This document shows, in pieces, positions 8,202 through 16,808 of a stretch of DNA of 64,000 bases; the stretch's first letter is position 1, and each line of letters starts with the position of its first letter. The DNA comes from Nocardia cyriacigeorgica (lineage in GTDB: Bacteria > Actinomycetota > Actinomycetes > Mycobacteriales > Mycobacteriaceae): positions 124,001 to 188,000 of the forward strand of contig NZ_VBUT01000011.1 of NCBI RefSeq assembly GCF_005863245.1. Direction: 5' to 3'. Position numbers and translations under genes: made by a program. Under the pieces are notes generated by a model. That model saw nothing but the letters and a program-made list of their open reading frames with translations, was not told where the DNA came from and did not search any database.

Positions 8202-8612
8202 TCACACGACGAGGCAGGCGTACCCGATGTGCATGCCGACGCCGACCTCCACCTGCACCCACGGCGCGATCTCCTGCGCCGTGGTCGGCTGCACCGCTTG
8301 GAGCGTGTGGTGGCCGCGGGTCGCCGGCGTCCAGGTGACCAGCGCGACCCCGTCGGTGGGCGCCACGGTGGCGAACGGCACCCCGTTGTCGTAGAAGGTC
8401 ACCGGCGTCAACCCCTCGGTGAGCCGGGCCCGCACGGTGTACTGGCAGGTGGTGCCGTAGTTGGTGATCGGCCCGAACGAGAAGTCCGGCATCACGCTCA
8501 CCTGCGTGACGGTGGCCGGCGCGGCGGGCGCGGTGACCACAAGACCGGAGGCCGCCGCCGCGGCGAAGACGGCCGCGGTGGCCAGGGTGCGGGCTCGGAA
8601 ACGCTTCGACAT
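8202..8612 (-). CDS. Small secreted protein with Ig-like fold (hypothetical)
   Basis: This 136-residue precursor has a clear Sec signal peptide: basic MSKRFRARTL, then an Ala/Val-rich hydrophobic core ending near TAPAAPATV. The mature part, about 100 residues, has a beta-rich look (YTVRARLTEGLTPVTFYDNGVPFATV, VALVTWTPATRGHHTLQAV) like the bacterial Ig-like domains of cell-surface proteins. It contains two cysteines (TTCQYTV and YACLVV) that could form a disulfide. The ATG at 8612 is chosen because GAGGAG lies about 8 nt upstream and the signal peptide begins there. The function is unknown. Confidence 0.72.
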   Translation of the reverse strand: MSKRFRARTLATAAVFAAAAASGLVVTAPAAPATVTQVSVMPDFSFGPITNYGTTCQYTVRARLTEGLTPVTFYDNGVPFATVAPTDGVALVTWTPATRGHHTLQAVQPTTAQEIAPWVQVEVGVGMHIGYACLVV

Positions 8613-8711
8613 CGGCCGCTCCTCGTTGTGCGACGCCTGCAGGTGCACCGACCCTACAACGATCACACCGGCCGAGAGGCCGTCATCGCCAACTCGGCGC
8701 CGAAACGATGA

Positions 8712-8740
8712 ACGGCCCGCCCACAGTGTGGGCGGGCCGT
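8712..8740. terminator. Strong hairpin downstream of clpX
   Basis: ACGGCCCGCCCACA (8712-8725) and TGTGGGCGGGCCGT (8727-8740) form an almost uninterrupted 13-14-bp GC-rich stem. It lies just after the clpX stop. A TTT follows on the plus strand, but there is no T-run on the minus strand. It probably terminates the clp transcript. Confidence 0.7.
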
Positions 8741-8753
8741 TTCCGGAACGAAC

Positions 8754-10034
8754 TCAGGCCGACTTCTCGCGACGCTCGGCGCGCTCGCGCTTGCGCGGCA
8801 CGATGGTGGGCAGCACGTTGTCGTTGACGGTGTCGGCGTCCACGACCACCTTGGCGACGTCGTCGCGGCTGGGGATGTCGAACATCACCTGCTGCAGCAC
8901 TTCCTCCATGATGGCGCGCAGGCCACGGGCACCGGTGCCGCGCAGGATGGCCTGATCGGCCACCGCTTCGAGCGCGTCGCGGGTGAACTCGAGATCCACC
9001 CCGTCCATCTCGAACAGCCGGATGTACTGCTTGACCAGCGCGTTCTTCGGCTCGGAGAGGATCTTGACCAGCGAATCCTTGTCCAGGTTGGTCACCGAGG
9101 CGACCACCGGCAGGCGGCCGATGAACTCGGGGATCAGACCGAACTTGATCAGGTCCTCCGGCATCACGTCGGCGAAGTGGTCGATGGTGTCGACCTCGGC
9201 CTTGGAGCGCACCTCGGCGCCGAAGCCGATACCGCGGTGGCCGGTGCGGTCGGAGATGATCTTCTCCAGCCCGGCGAACGCACCCGCGACGATGAACAGC
9301 ACGTTGGTGGTGTCGATCTGGATGAATTCCTGGTGCGGATGCTTGCGCCCGCCCTGCGGCGGCACGCTGGCCTGGGTGCCTTCCAGGATCTTCAGCAGCG
9401 CCTGCTGCACACCCTCGCCGGAGACGTCACGGGTGATCGAGGGGTTCTCGCTCTTGCGGGCGATCTTGTCGACCTCGTCGATGTAGATGATGCCCGTCTC
9501 GGCGCGCTTGACGTCGTAGTCGGCGGCCTGGATCAGCTTGAGCAGGATGTTCTCGACGTCCTCACCGACGTAGCCCGCCTCGGTGAGCGCGGTGGCGTCG
9601 GCGATGGCGAACGGGACGTTGAGCATCTTGGCCAGCGTCTGTGCCAGATAGGTCTTACCGCAGCCGGTGGGGCCGAGCATCAGGATGTTCGACTTGGCCA
9701 GCTCGACGCTCTCGCCGCGGCTGTCGCGGCCCTTGTCGCCGGCCTGGATCCGCTTGTAGTGGTTGTAGACCGCCACGGCGAGCGTGCGCTTGGCGGTGTC
9801 CTGCCCGATCACGTAGTTCTCCAGGAAATCCCGGATCTCGGCGGGTTTGGGCAACTCATCGAGTTTGACCTCGCTGGACTCGGCCAGCTCCTCTTCGATG
9901 ATCTCGTTGCACAGGTCGATGCACTCGTCGCAGATGTACACCCCGGGTCCCGCAATGAGCTTCTTGACCTGCTTTTGACTCTTTCCGCAGAACGAGCACT
10001 TCAGCAGATCGCCGCCATCACCGATGCGCGCCAT
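8754..10034 (-). CDS. clpX: ATP-dependent Clp protease ATP-binding subunit ClpX
   Basis: ClpX is the AAA+ unfoldase that feeds tagged substrates into the ClpP1P2 peptidase. The 426 residues begin with the C4 zinc-binding domain (Cys13, Cys16, Cys35, Cys38). Walker A (GPTGCGKT, 121-128) and Walker B (IIYIDEVDK, around 182-190) follow, then the pore and sensor regions (VPPQGGRKHPH; RGTGARGLRAIMEEV). The length is typical. The gene lies downstream of clpP1-clpP2 on the same strand. A 331-bp gap separates it from clpP2, so it probably has its own promoter. Confidence 0.98.
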   Translation of the reverse strand: MARIGDGGDLLKCSFCGKSQKQVKKLIAGPGVYICDECIDLCNEIIEEELAESSEVKLDELPKPAEIRDFLENYVIGQDTAKRTLAVAVYNHYKRIQAGDKGRDSRGESVELAKSNILMLGPTGCGKTYLAQTLAKMLNVPFAIADATALTEAGYVGEDVENILLKLIQAADYDVKRAETGIIYIDEVDKIARKSENPSITRDVSGEGVQQALLKILEGTQASVPPQGGRKHPHQEFIQIDTTNVLFIVAGAFAGLEKIISDRTGHRGIGFGAEVRSKAEVDTIDHFADVMPEDLIKFGLIPEFIGRLPVVASVTNLDKDSLVKILSEPKNALVKQYIRLFEMDGVDLEFTRDALEAVADQAILRGTGARGLRAIMEEVLQQVMFDIPSRDDVAKVVVDADTVNDNVLPTIVPRKRERAERREKSA

Positions 10035-10361
10035 CTCGTGGGTCCTACTTCCTTGTTCGCGTGCAACCGTCCATCCAGTTGCCAGCTTTCCGCCACCTGT
10101 GGAAGGTGTCGTTGAATCCGTCGACCGTATCCGGGTGGTGGTGCACTGCTGTCAACCGGGAGCAAAGGTCCCTAGGTCGACCGTACCCGGTGTGCGCGAA
10201 ACTGGTCGACAACTCGCGCATGTTTCTCGCCGGGGTTGTGCGGGTTCTCACCATGATTCACCCGATTCGCCCGGTCGCCGAGCCGTCCACGGCACGCGCA
10301 ACAATTCAGCAACCGCGTGTCGCCGGAAACCCGCGGCGCACAGGCGCCGCGGGTCGCCGAA
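10035..10361. other. clpP2-clpX intergenic region
   Basis: This gap of about 330 bp on the minus-strand transcript should hold a clpX promoter. I find no open frame with coding character, no tRNA and no convincing ClgR-type box. Only scattered short GC-rich inverted repeats are visible. Confidence 0.5.
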
Positions 10362-11030
10362 TTACTTCTGCGCGCTCAGCTTGCGGTAATCGAAGACCGT
10401 GTCGATGATGCCGTACTCCTTGGCGTCCTCGGCGGTCAGGATCTTGTCCCGGTCGGTGTCCTTGCGGATGGTGTCGGGATCCTTGCCGGTGTGGCGGGCC
10501 AGCGTGGTCTCCATCAGACGACGCATGCGCTCGATCTCGGCGGCCTGGATCTCCAGGTCGGAGACCTGGCCCTGGATGCCACCCTCCAGCGACGGCTGGT
10601 GGATGAGCACGCGGGCGTTGGGCAGGCAGGCCCGCTTACCGGGGGTACCGGCGGCCAGCAGCACGGCGGCCGCGGAGGCGGCCTGGCCGAGGCAGACGGT
10701 GGCCACATCGGCACGCACGTACTGCATGGTGTCGTAGATGGCCATCAGCGAGGTGAACGAGCCACCCGGCGAGTTGATGTACATGGTGATGTCGCGGTCG
10801 GGATCGAGCGACTCGAGCACCAGCAGCTGGGCCATGATGTCGTTCGCCGAGGCGTCGTCGACCTGCACGCCGAGGAAGATGATGCGCTCCTCGAACAGCT
10901 TGTTGTACGGGTTGGACTCCTTGACGCCGAAGCTCGAGTGTTCGATGAACGACGGCAGGATGTAGCGGGCCTGCGGGCCGGCCGGCGCGATACCGGACAT
11001 GCCTGCGCGGGGGTCGATCAGGTTGGCCAT
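10362..11030 (-). CDS. clpP2: ATP-dependent Clp protease proteolytic subunit ClpP2
   Basis: This is the second of the two ClpP peptidases that form the mixed ClpP1P2 tetradecamer in actinobacteria. The protein is 222 aa. The catalytic serine lies in GQAASAAAV (Ser119) and the histidine in VLIHQPSLEG (His144). The ClpP2-type N-terminus (ARYILPSFIEHSSFGVKESNP) distinguishes it from ClpP1. The ATG at 11030 is chosen with GGAG upstream; a TTG four codons earlier is less likely. It starts about 40 nt after the clpP1 stop, so the two are co-transcribed. Confidence 0.97.
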   Translation of the reverse strand: MANLIDPRAGMSGIAPAGPQARYILPSFIEHSSFGVKESNPYNKLFEERIIFLGVQVDDASANDIMAQLLVLESLDPDRDITMYINSPGGSFTSLMAIYDTMQYVRADVATVCLGQAASAAAVLLAAGTPGKRACLPNARVLIHQPSLEGGIQGQVSDLEIQAAEIERMRRLMETTLARHTGKDPDTIRKDTDRDKILTAEDAKEYGIIDTVFDYRKLSAQK

Positions 11031-11071
11031 CTTCGTCTCCAAAGTCGGTGGGAGGTGAGCTGATTCGCGGC

Positions 11072-11659
11072 TCAGTTACCGGCGCCGTTCGCCTGGCGAG
11101 CGCTGTTGATCACGCGATCGATGAAGCCGTACTCGAGGGCCTGGTTCGCGGTGAACCAGCGGTCGCGGTCGGCGTCGGCGGTAACCTGCTCCACCGTCTG
11201 ACCGGTGTGCAGCGCCTGCAGTTCGTTGAGTTCGCGCTTGGTGTGCGCGAGCTGCTCGGCGTAGATCGAGATGTCGGCCGCGCTACCGCCGATGCCCGCC
11301 GACGGCTGGTGCATCATGATCCGGGTATGCGGCAGCGCGTAGCGCTTGCCCTTGGTGCCCGCGGTGAGCAGGAACTGCCCCATCGATGCGGCCAGGCCGA
11401 AGGCGATGGTCGCGATATCGCACTCGGCGTACTGCATCGTGTCGTAGATGGCCATACCGGCGCTGACCGAGCCACCGGGCGAGTTGATGTAGAGCGAGAT
11501 GTCGCGGGTCGGGTCCTCGGCAGCCAGCAGCAGGATCTGCGCGCACAGCTTGTTGGCGATGTCGTCGTCGACCTGGGTACCCAGGAAGATGATGCGGTCG
11601 CGGAGCAAGCGCTCGTACACCGAATCACTGAGGTTGAGACCAGCAGTCGCGGATGTCAT
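11072..11659 (-). CDS. clpP1: ATP-dependent Clp protease proteolytic subunit ClpP1
   Basis: ClpP1 is the partner of ClpP2 in the essential mycobacterial-type Clp protease. The 195 residues contain the catalytic Ser92 (FGLAASMGQF) and His117 (IMMHQPSAG). The ClpP1 core (DSVYERLLRDRIIFLG) aligns well with the M. tuberculosis protein as I recall it. The ATG at 11659 is used here. A GTG at 11683, preceded by AAGGCAGG, would add eight residues and is a fair alternative. The region upstream carries a hairpin and two ClgR-like boxes. Confidence 0.95.
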   Translation of the reverse strand: MTSATAGLNLSDSVYERLLRDRIIFLGTQVDDDIANKLCAQILLLAAEDPTRDISLYINSPGGSVSAGMAIYDTMQYAECDIATIAFGLAASMGQFLLTAGTKGKRYALPHTRIMMHQPSAGIGGSAADISIYAEQLAHTKRELNELQALHTGQTVEQVTADADRDRWFTANQALEYGFIDRVINSARQANGAGN

Positions 11660-11730
11660 GACCCCTGCCTGGTTGATTGTCACGGATACCTGCCTTCTCT
11701 CGCCGGCTCGTTGCTGACACAAACATTAAC

Positions 11731-11770
11731 GAAGCAGGGCGGCACCGAACTCCCGGTACCGCCCTTCTTC
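11731..11770 (-). terminator. Hairpin between tig and clpP1
   Basis: The arms 11731-11747 and 11754-11770 pair over 17 bp with two mismatches around a 6-nt loop. Read on the minus strand, the stem is followed by the relatively T-rich GTTAATGTTTGTG. This fits an intrinsic terminator for tig, or an attenuator in the clpP1 leader. Confidence 0.6.
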
Positions 11771-11771
11771 G

Positions 11772-11864
11772 CTCACAGCGCAATCTCGCTGGCGCTCGAT
11801 TGCGCTGTGCGCGACCGCGCGCTGTACTTCTGGTTCACTCGCTTCGCTCGCTCACAGCGCAATC
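11772..11864. repeat. CACAGCGCAATC repeat cluster upstream of clpP1
   Basis: CTCACAGCGCAATC occurs at 11772-11785 and again at 11851-11864, with the inverted copy GATTGCGCTGTG at 11798-11809. The first copy and the inverted one form a perfect 12-bp stem. The two direct copies each contain CGCTCACAGCG, which fits the core of the ClgR consensus described for Corynebacterium (CGC-Y-N-A-N-R-GCG). Clp genes are established ClgR targets, so these may be activator sites. The flanking bases fit only partly. Confidence 0.45.
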
Positions 11865-11921
11865 ACAAGCCCCGAAAGGCACCCATCACGCTGGTCTCTC
11901 AATGGTTCTTCGCCGCTCGGC

Positions 11922-13319
11922 TTACTTCTCGGCGTCGGCCGAAGCCTCGGCGGGCTCGGCGGCCGCCTCGGTGTTCTCGGCGGCCGAATCCTCCGGAGCA
12001 CCGAACATTTCGGTGGTGTCCACGGTGTTGCCCTCGGAATCGGTGACGGTGGCCTTGCCGACCACACCGGCCAGCGCCTTGCCGCGGCGCACGTCGGCGA
12101 ACACCGCGCCGAGCTGACCGGCCTGCTGCACCTGCTGGATGAACTGCTCGGGCGACATGCCGTAGCGCTGGGCCTGGAACAGGATGCGCTCGGTGAGCTC
12201 CTCCTGGCCGACCTGGGTGCCCTCGGCCTCGGCGATGGCGTCCAGCAGCAGCTGGGTCTTCACCGACTTCTCGGCGGCCTCCTTGGTGTCCTTGTCGAAC
12301 TCCTCGCGGCTGGAACCCTGCGCCTCGAGCGCCTCGGCGAACTTGGCCTCGTCGTGGTCGAAGCCGTGCACGGCGTCGTGCTCGACGGCGTCGATCTCGG
12401 CCTTGACCACGGCCTCGGGCAGCGGCACCTCGACCTTGTCGAGCAGCTGCTCGAGCACCTTGTCGCGGATGTCGCCGGCCTGCTGGACCTTCTTGACCCG
12501 CTCCACGCGGCCGCGCAGATCGGCCTTCAGTTCGTCGAGAGTGTCGAATTCGCTGGCCAGCTGGGCGAACTCGTCGTCGGCCTCGGGCAGCTCGCGCTCC
12601 TTGACCGAACCGACGGTGACGGTGATGACGGCTTCCTTGCCCGCGTGCTCGCCCGCCACCAGGGTGGAGGTGAACTCCTTGGACTCACCGGCCGACAGCC
12701 CGATGACGGCCTCGTCCAGGCCCTCGATGAGCTGACCGGAGCCGACCTCGTGGGACAGGCCGGTGGTCGAGGCCTCCGGCACGTCCTCACCGTCGACGGT
12801 GGCCGACAGATCGATGGAGATGAAGTCGCCTTCCTGCACCGGGCGGTCGACGCCGGTGAGGGTGCCGAAGCGCTGACGCAGCGACTGCAGCTGCTCGTCG
12901 ATGTCGGAGTCGTCGACGGTGATGGCGTCGACGGTGACCTCGATGGTGCTGTAGTCGGGCAGGGTGATCTCCGGGCGGACGTCGACCTCGGCGGTGAACG
13001 CCAGCTCCTGGCCGTCTTCGATCTTGGTGATCTCGATCTCCGGCTGGCCGATGACCTTCACCTCGGAGGTGGTCACGGCCTCGCTGTAGCGGGCCGGAAG
13101 CACGTCGTTGACGACCTGCTCCAGGATCGCGCCGCGGCCGAGGCGCGCCTCGAGCAGCTTGGCCGGCGCCTTGCCCGGGCGGAAGCCGGGGATACGGACC
13201 TGCTTGGCCAGCGCCTTGTAGGCCTTGTCGAAGTCCGGCTTCAGCTCCTCGAAGGGCACCTCGACATTGATCCGGACCCGTGTCGGGCTCAGCTGCTCGA
13301 CGGTGCTCTTCACGGACAT
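11922..13319 (-). CDS. tig: Trigger factor (ribosome-associated chaperone/PPIase)
   Basis: Trigger factor binds near the ribosome exit tunnel and assists folding of nascent chains. The 465 residues include the ribosome-docking signature GFRPGK (45-50). A central FKBP-type PPIase domain (VQEGDFISIDLSATVDGEDV, GLDEAVIGLSAGESKEF) and a C-terminal helical chaperone domain follow. The tail is acidic and Ala/Glu-rich, as in other actinobacteria. The ATG at 13319 has AAGGAG 4-5 nt upstream. The gene lies upstream of clpP1-clpP2 as in mycobacteria, with a hairpin between them. Confidence 0.97.
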   Translation of the reverse strand: MSVKSTVEQLSPTRVRINVEVPFEELKPDFDKAYKALAKQVRIPGFRPGKAPAKLLEARLGRGAILEQVVNDVLPARYSEAVTTSEVKVIGQPEIEITKIEDGQELAFTAEVDVRPEITLPDYSTIEVTVDAITVDDSDIDEQLQSLRQRFGTLTGVDRPVQEGDFISIDLSATVDGEDVPEASTTGLSHEVGSGQLIEGLDEAVIGLSAGESKEFTSTLVAGEHAGKEAVITVTVGSVKERELPEADDEFAQLASEFDTLDELKADLRGRVERVKKVQQAGDIRDKVLEQLLDKVEVPLPEAVVKAEIDAVEHDAVHGFDHDEAKFAEALEAQGSSREEFDKDTKEAAEKSVKTQLLLDAIAEAEGTQVGQEELTERILFQAQRYGMSPEQFIQQVQQAGQLGAVFADVRRGKALAGVVGKATVTDSEGNTVDTTEMFGAPEDSAAENTEAAAEPAEASADAEK

Positions 13320-13477
13320 GCTCCTTGTTCGTAGTTCATCGGTCGTTGACGTCGGTGGTCCCCCCGATCGCATCCAGGCAAGGTTAGTCGACCGGTGCGC
13401 ACGCCCTGCAATCCGGGCAGGCGAACGCCCCCGTCACTACCGCAGCGGCGGCGCGGGCAGGGCGAGGACCTCCAGGG

Positions 13478-14071
13478 TCAGTTGTCCGGGACGTCGACCG
13501 CGTCGGTGACGAAGACGAGGGTTTCGTTCGGCTTGATGCCGTTGCCGCCGGGGCCGTAGCCGAGGTCGGGCGGGATGATCAGCAGCCTGCGGGTGCCCTC
13601 CTGGACGCCCTCGAGGCCCTGGTCCCAGCCGGGGATGACCATGCCGGCGCCCAGCGTCAGTTCGAAGGGCTCGCCGCGGTCGAAGGAGCTGTCGAGTTTC
13701 TTCTTGTCCGACCAGGTGACCAGCGTGTAGTTCATCTTCAGTTCCTGGCCGGGCTGCGCGCCCGCGCCGGAGCCGGTGACCAGGTCTTTGACGATCAGCT
13801 GCTTCGGCGGATCGCAGTCGTCGGGGATGGTGATGGTGGGGGCCTCACCGAAGCCGCCGGTGACGCCGATGTCGTCGGCGGTGCATTCCCGGCCGGTGGA
13901 CGGCTTCGGGCTCGGTGCACCGGTGGCGGCGAACGCGCTCGTCGCGGCGGCGGTGGTGGTGGTGGTGGCCGCGGCGTCGGTGCCGGAGCTGTCGTCGGAA
14001 CCGCAGGCCGACAGCGCGAAGGCGGCCGCGGCGAGGGTGGCGATACCGATGGTCCTGGCGGAGGTAGGCAT
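13478..14071 (-). CDS. FKBP-type peptidyl-prolyl isomerase, lipoprotein
   Basis: This 197-residue precursor begins with a lipoprotein signal peptide ending in the lipobox LSAC (Cys23), so it should be anchored on the outer face of the membrane. A low-complexity Thr/Ala linker follows, then a C-terminal FKBP domain. That domain shows MNYTLVTW, FELTLGAGMVIPGWDQGLEGVQEG and RRLLIIPPDLGYG, with the usual active-site aromatic and hydrophobic positions. It probably isomerises prolyl bonds in exported proteins. It lies directly upstream of the other PPIase of the window, trigger factor. The start at 14071 is fixed by the signal peptide. Confidence 0.88.
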   Translation of the reverse strand: MPTSARTIGIATLAAAAFALSACGSDDSSGTDAAATTTTTAAATSAFAATGAPSPKPSTGRECTADDIGVTGGFGEAPTITIPDDCDPPKQLIVKDLVTGSGAGAQPGQELKMNYTLVTWSDKKKLDSSFDRGEPFELTLGAGMVIPGWDQGLEGVQEGTRRLLIIPPDLGYGPGGNGIKPNETLVFVTDAVDVPDN

Positions 14072-14228
14072 GTCGCGCACCCTAATCGACGCGGCCGCGC
14101 GGTCGCGGATCGAGGCCGCGGGCAGCGGCAACCGGTGGGCCGAACTCCTGGGCCTACCGCGGATCCGGCCGGTAGCCTGACGGGGAATCTCCATCCGGTG
14201 CGTGGCACGAGCGTGAGGAGAGTCGCCC

Positions 14229-16739
14229 ATGGCACAGCCTGGTTCGCACGGCGATCCCACCGCCGAGGAAACCTCGGCCGACAATGTCGGTGGTGGCGGC
14301 GGCCGATCAACACCGCCGAGTCCGTATCGACTCGCCGAAGCCCCCGGCCCGCTCGACACCGACGAGCTCGCGGCGATCGACGCCTGGTGGCGCGCGGCGA
14401 ACTATCTGTCGGTGGGCCAGATCTATCTGATGGCCAATCCGCTGCTGCGCGAACCGTTGCGCCCCGAGCACATCAAACCGCGGCTACTCGGCCATTTCGG
14501 CACCGTGCCCGGGCTGAATCTGGTGTGGGTGCATGCCAATCGGGCGATTCTGGCCCGCGATCTGGACGCGGTGTTCGTCGCCGGTCCCGGCCACGGCGGC
14601 CCGGGGCCGAACGCGTGCGCCTGGCTCGAGGGCACCTATTCCGAGCTGTACAGCCACGTCCCGCGCGATATCGACGGCATGCGCGCGCTGTTCGCGCAGT
14701 TCTCCTTCCCCGGCGGGGTGCCGAGTCACTGCGCGCCGGAGACGCCCGGTTCCTTCCACGAGGGCGGTGAGCTCGGCTATTCGCTGCTACACGCGTTCGG
14801 CGCCGCGCTGGATCACCCGAATCTCACGGTGTTCTGCGTGGTCGGCGACGGTGAGGCCGAGACCGGCCCGCTCGCGGGCAGCTGGCATGCCGACAAGTTC
14901 CTCAATCCCGCCCGCGACGGCGCGGTGCTGCCGATTCTGGCGCTCAACGAATACAAGATCGCCAATCCGACGATCCTGGCCCGGATCCCCGAATCCGAGC
15001 TGATCTCACTGATGCGGGGCTACGGGTATGAGCCGCTGGTGGTGTCCGGCCGCGATCCGGCGCGGGTGCACCAGGCGATGGCCGAGGCGATGGACACCGC
15101 GCTGGAGCGGATCGCGCAGATCCAGCGGGCCGCCCGCGGCGACGGTGACGGTTCCCGCCCGCATTGGCCGATGATCGTGCTGCGCACCCCGAAGGGCTGG
15201 ACCTGTCCCCCGCTGGTGGACGGCGAACCGGTGGAGGGCACGTTCCGGGCCCATCAGGTGCCGCTGCCCGCCGCCCGCACCGACGACGACCACCGGGCGG
15301 TGCTCGAACAGTGGTTGCGCTCGTATCGGCCCGCGGAGCTGTTCGACGAGTCCGGCGCCCCCGTCTCGGAGTTGATGGACCTCGTGCCTGCCGGTGATCG
15401 GCGGATGAGCGCGAACCCGGTGAGCAACGGCGGCGCGCAGGTGCGCGATCTGCGGTTGCCGGATTGGCGCGATTTCGGCGTCGAGGTGCCCGCACCCGGC
15501 GCGACCCACCACGAGGCCACCCGGGTACTCGGCGGCTGGCTGCGCGAGGTGACCGCGCGTAACCCGGACAACTTCCTGACCTTCGCGCCGGATGAGCTGG
15601 CCAGCAATCGTTTACAGGACATCCTCGAGGTCACCGGACGCAACTGGCAGGCCGAGATCGATGAGTTCGACGTCGGCCTCGACCGGCAGGGCCGGGTGAT
15701 CGAGGTGCTGTCGGAGCACATGTGCCAGGGCCTGCTCGAGGGCTATCTGCTCACCGGCAGGCACGGCGTGTTCACCTGTTACGAGGCCTTCGTGCACATC
15801 GTCGACGCCATGTTCAATCAGCACGCCAAATGGCTCGACGCGAGTGCGGCGGTGCCGTGGCGGCGGCCGATCCCGAGCCTGAATTATCTGTTGTCGTCGC
15901 ATGTCTGGCGGCAGGATCACAATGGTTTCACCCATCAGGACCCGGGTTTCCTCGATGTGGTGTTGAACAAGAAGCCCGAGATCGTGCGGGTGTACCTGCC
16001 ACCGGACGCCAATACCCTGCTGTCCACGTTCGATCACTGCCTGCGTTCACGCCACTACGTCAACGTGGTGGTCGCGGGCAAACAGCCGCAGCCCGACTGG
16101 CTTTCGGTCGAGGCGGCGGCGCTGCACTGCGCGCGCGGGATCGGCATCTGGGAGTGGGCGGGTAACAACGACGAACTCGGCACCGCCCCCGATGTGGTGC
16201 TGGCCTGTGCGGGTGATGTGCCGACCCTGGAAACACTTGCCGCCGCCGCCATCCTGCGAGAGCATCTACCACAACTGCGGGTGCGGGTGATCAATGTGGT
16301 GGACCTGATGCGGCTGCTGCCGGGCACCGACCATCCGCACGGACTCCCCGATTCCGAATTCGACACCCTGTTCACCCACGATCGCCCGGTGATCTTCGCC
16401 TTCCACGGCTACCCGTGGCTGATCCACCGGCTCACCTACCGTCGCACCAACCACTCGGGTCTGCACGTGCGCGGATACAAGGAGCGCGGAACCACCACCA
16501 CACCGTTCGACATGGTGATGCTCAACGATATGGACCGCTATCACCTGGTCACCGATGTGATCGACCGCGTGGCTGGACTGCGCGAGAAGGCCGGCGGGCT
16601 GCGCCAGCAGATGCAGGACGCACGGCTGCGTGCCCGGACCTGGACCCGAGAACACGGCGAGGACATTCCCGAAGTGGCGAATTGGCGCTGGCCGGCTGAG
16701 ATCATTGCCCGACGTAATGAAACGAGTTACATTCGGTAG
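14229..16739 (+). CDS. xfp: Phosphoketolase (xylulose 5-phosphate / fructose 6-phosphate)
   Basis: This thiamine-diphosphate enzyme splits xylulose 5-phosphate (and often fructose 6-phosphate) with phosphate into acetyl phosphate and an aldose phosphate. The 836 residues carry the phosphoketolase signature GPGHGGPG (119-126). The diphosphate/Mg-binding motif GDGEAETGPLAGSWH lies at 206-220, and the histidine-rich region ending SSHVWRQDHNGFTHQDPG is further on. GAGGAG lies 8 nt before the ATG at 14229. No acetate kinase or phosphotransacetylase gene is seen next to it. Confidence 0.96.
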   Translation: MAQPGSHGDPTAEETSADNVGGGGGRSTPPSPYRLAEAPGPLDTDELAAIDAWWRAANYLSVGQIYLMANPLLREPLRPEHIKPRLLGHFGTVPGLNLVWVHANRAILARDLDAVFVAGPGHGGPGPNACAWLEGTYSELYSHVPRDIDGMRALFAQFSFPGGVPSHCAPETPGSFHEGGELGYSLLHAFGAALDHPNLTVFCVVGDGEAETGPLAGSWHADKFLNPARDGAVLPILALNEYKIANPTILARIPESELISLMRGYGYEPLVVSGRDPARVHQAMAEAMDTALERIAQIQRAARGDGDGSRPHWPMIVLRTPKGWTCPPLVDGEPVEGTFRAHQVPLPAARTDDDHRAVLEQWLRSYRPAELFDESGAPVSELMDLVPAGDRRMSANPVSNGGAQVRDLRLPDWRDFGVEVPAPGATHHEATRVLGGWLREVTARNPDNFLTFAPDELASNRLQDILEVTGRNWQAEIDEFDVGLDRQGRVIEVLSEHMCQGLLEGYLLTGRHGVFTCYEAFVHIVDAMFNQHAKWLDASAAVPWRRPIPSLNYLLSSHVWRQDHNGFTHQDPGFLDVVLNKKPEIVRVYLPPDANTLLSTFDHCLRSRHYVNVVVAGKQPQPDWLSVEAAALHCARGIGIWEWAGNNDELGTAPDVVLACAGDVPTLETLAAAAILREHLPQLRVRVINVVDLMRLLPGTDHPHGLPDSEFDTLFTHDRPVIFAFHGYPWLIHRLTYRRTNHSGLHVRGYKERGTTTTPFDMVMLNDMDRYHLVTDVIDRVAGLREKAGGLRQQMQDARLRARTWTREHGEDIPEVANWRWPAEIIARRNETSYIR

Positions 16740-16745
16740 CAGGGT

Positions 16746-16774
16746 CGCTTGCAACTGCTAGCAGGCAGCAAGCG
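16746..16774 (+). terminator. Hairpin after the phosphoketolase gene
   Basis: CGCTTGC (16746-16752) and GCAAGCG (16768-16774) pair just after the stop codon around a loop that is itself partly complementary. There is no T-run. It may weaken read-through into the serine hydrolase gene, whose start is 35 nt further on. Confidence 0.4.
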
Positions 16775-16808
16775 GCCGGGCGTTTTCGCAGACAAAGGAG
16801 TCTGAATC

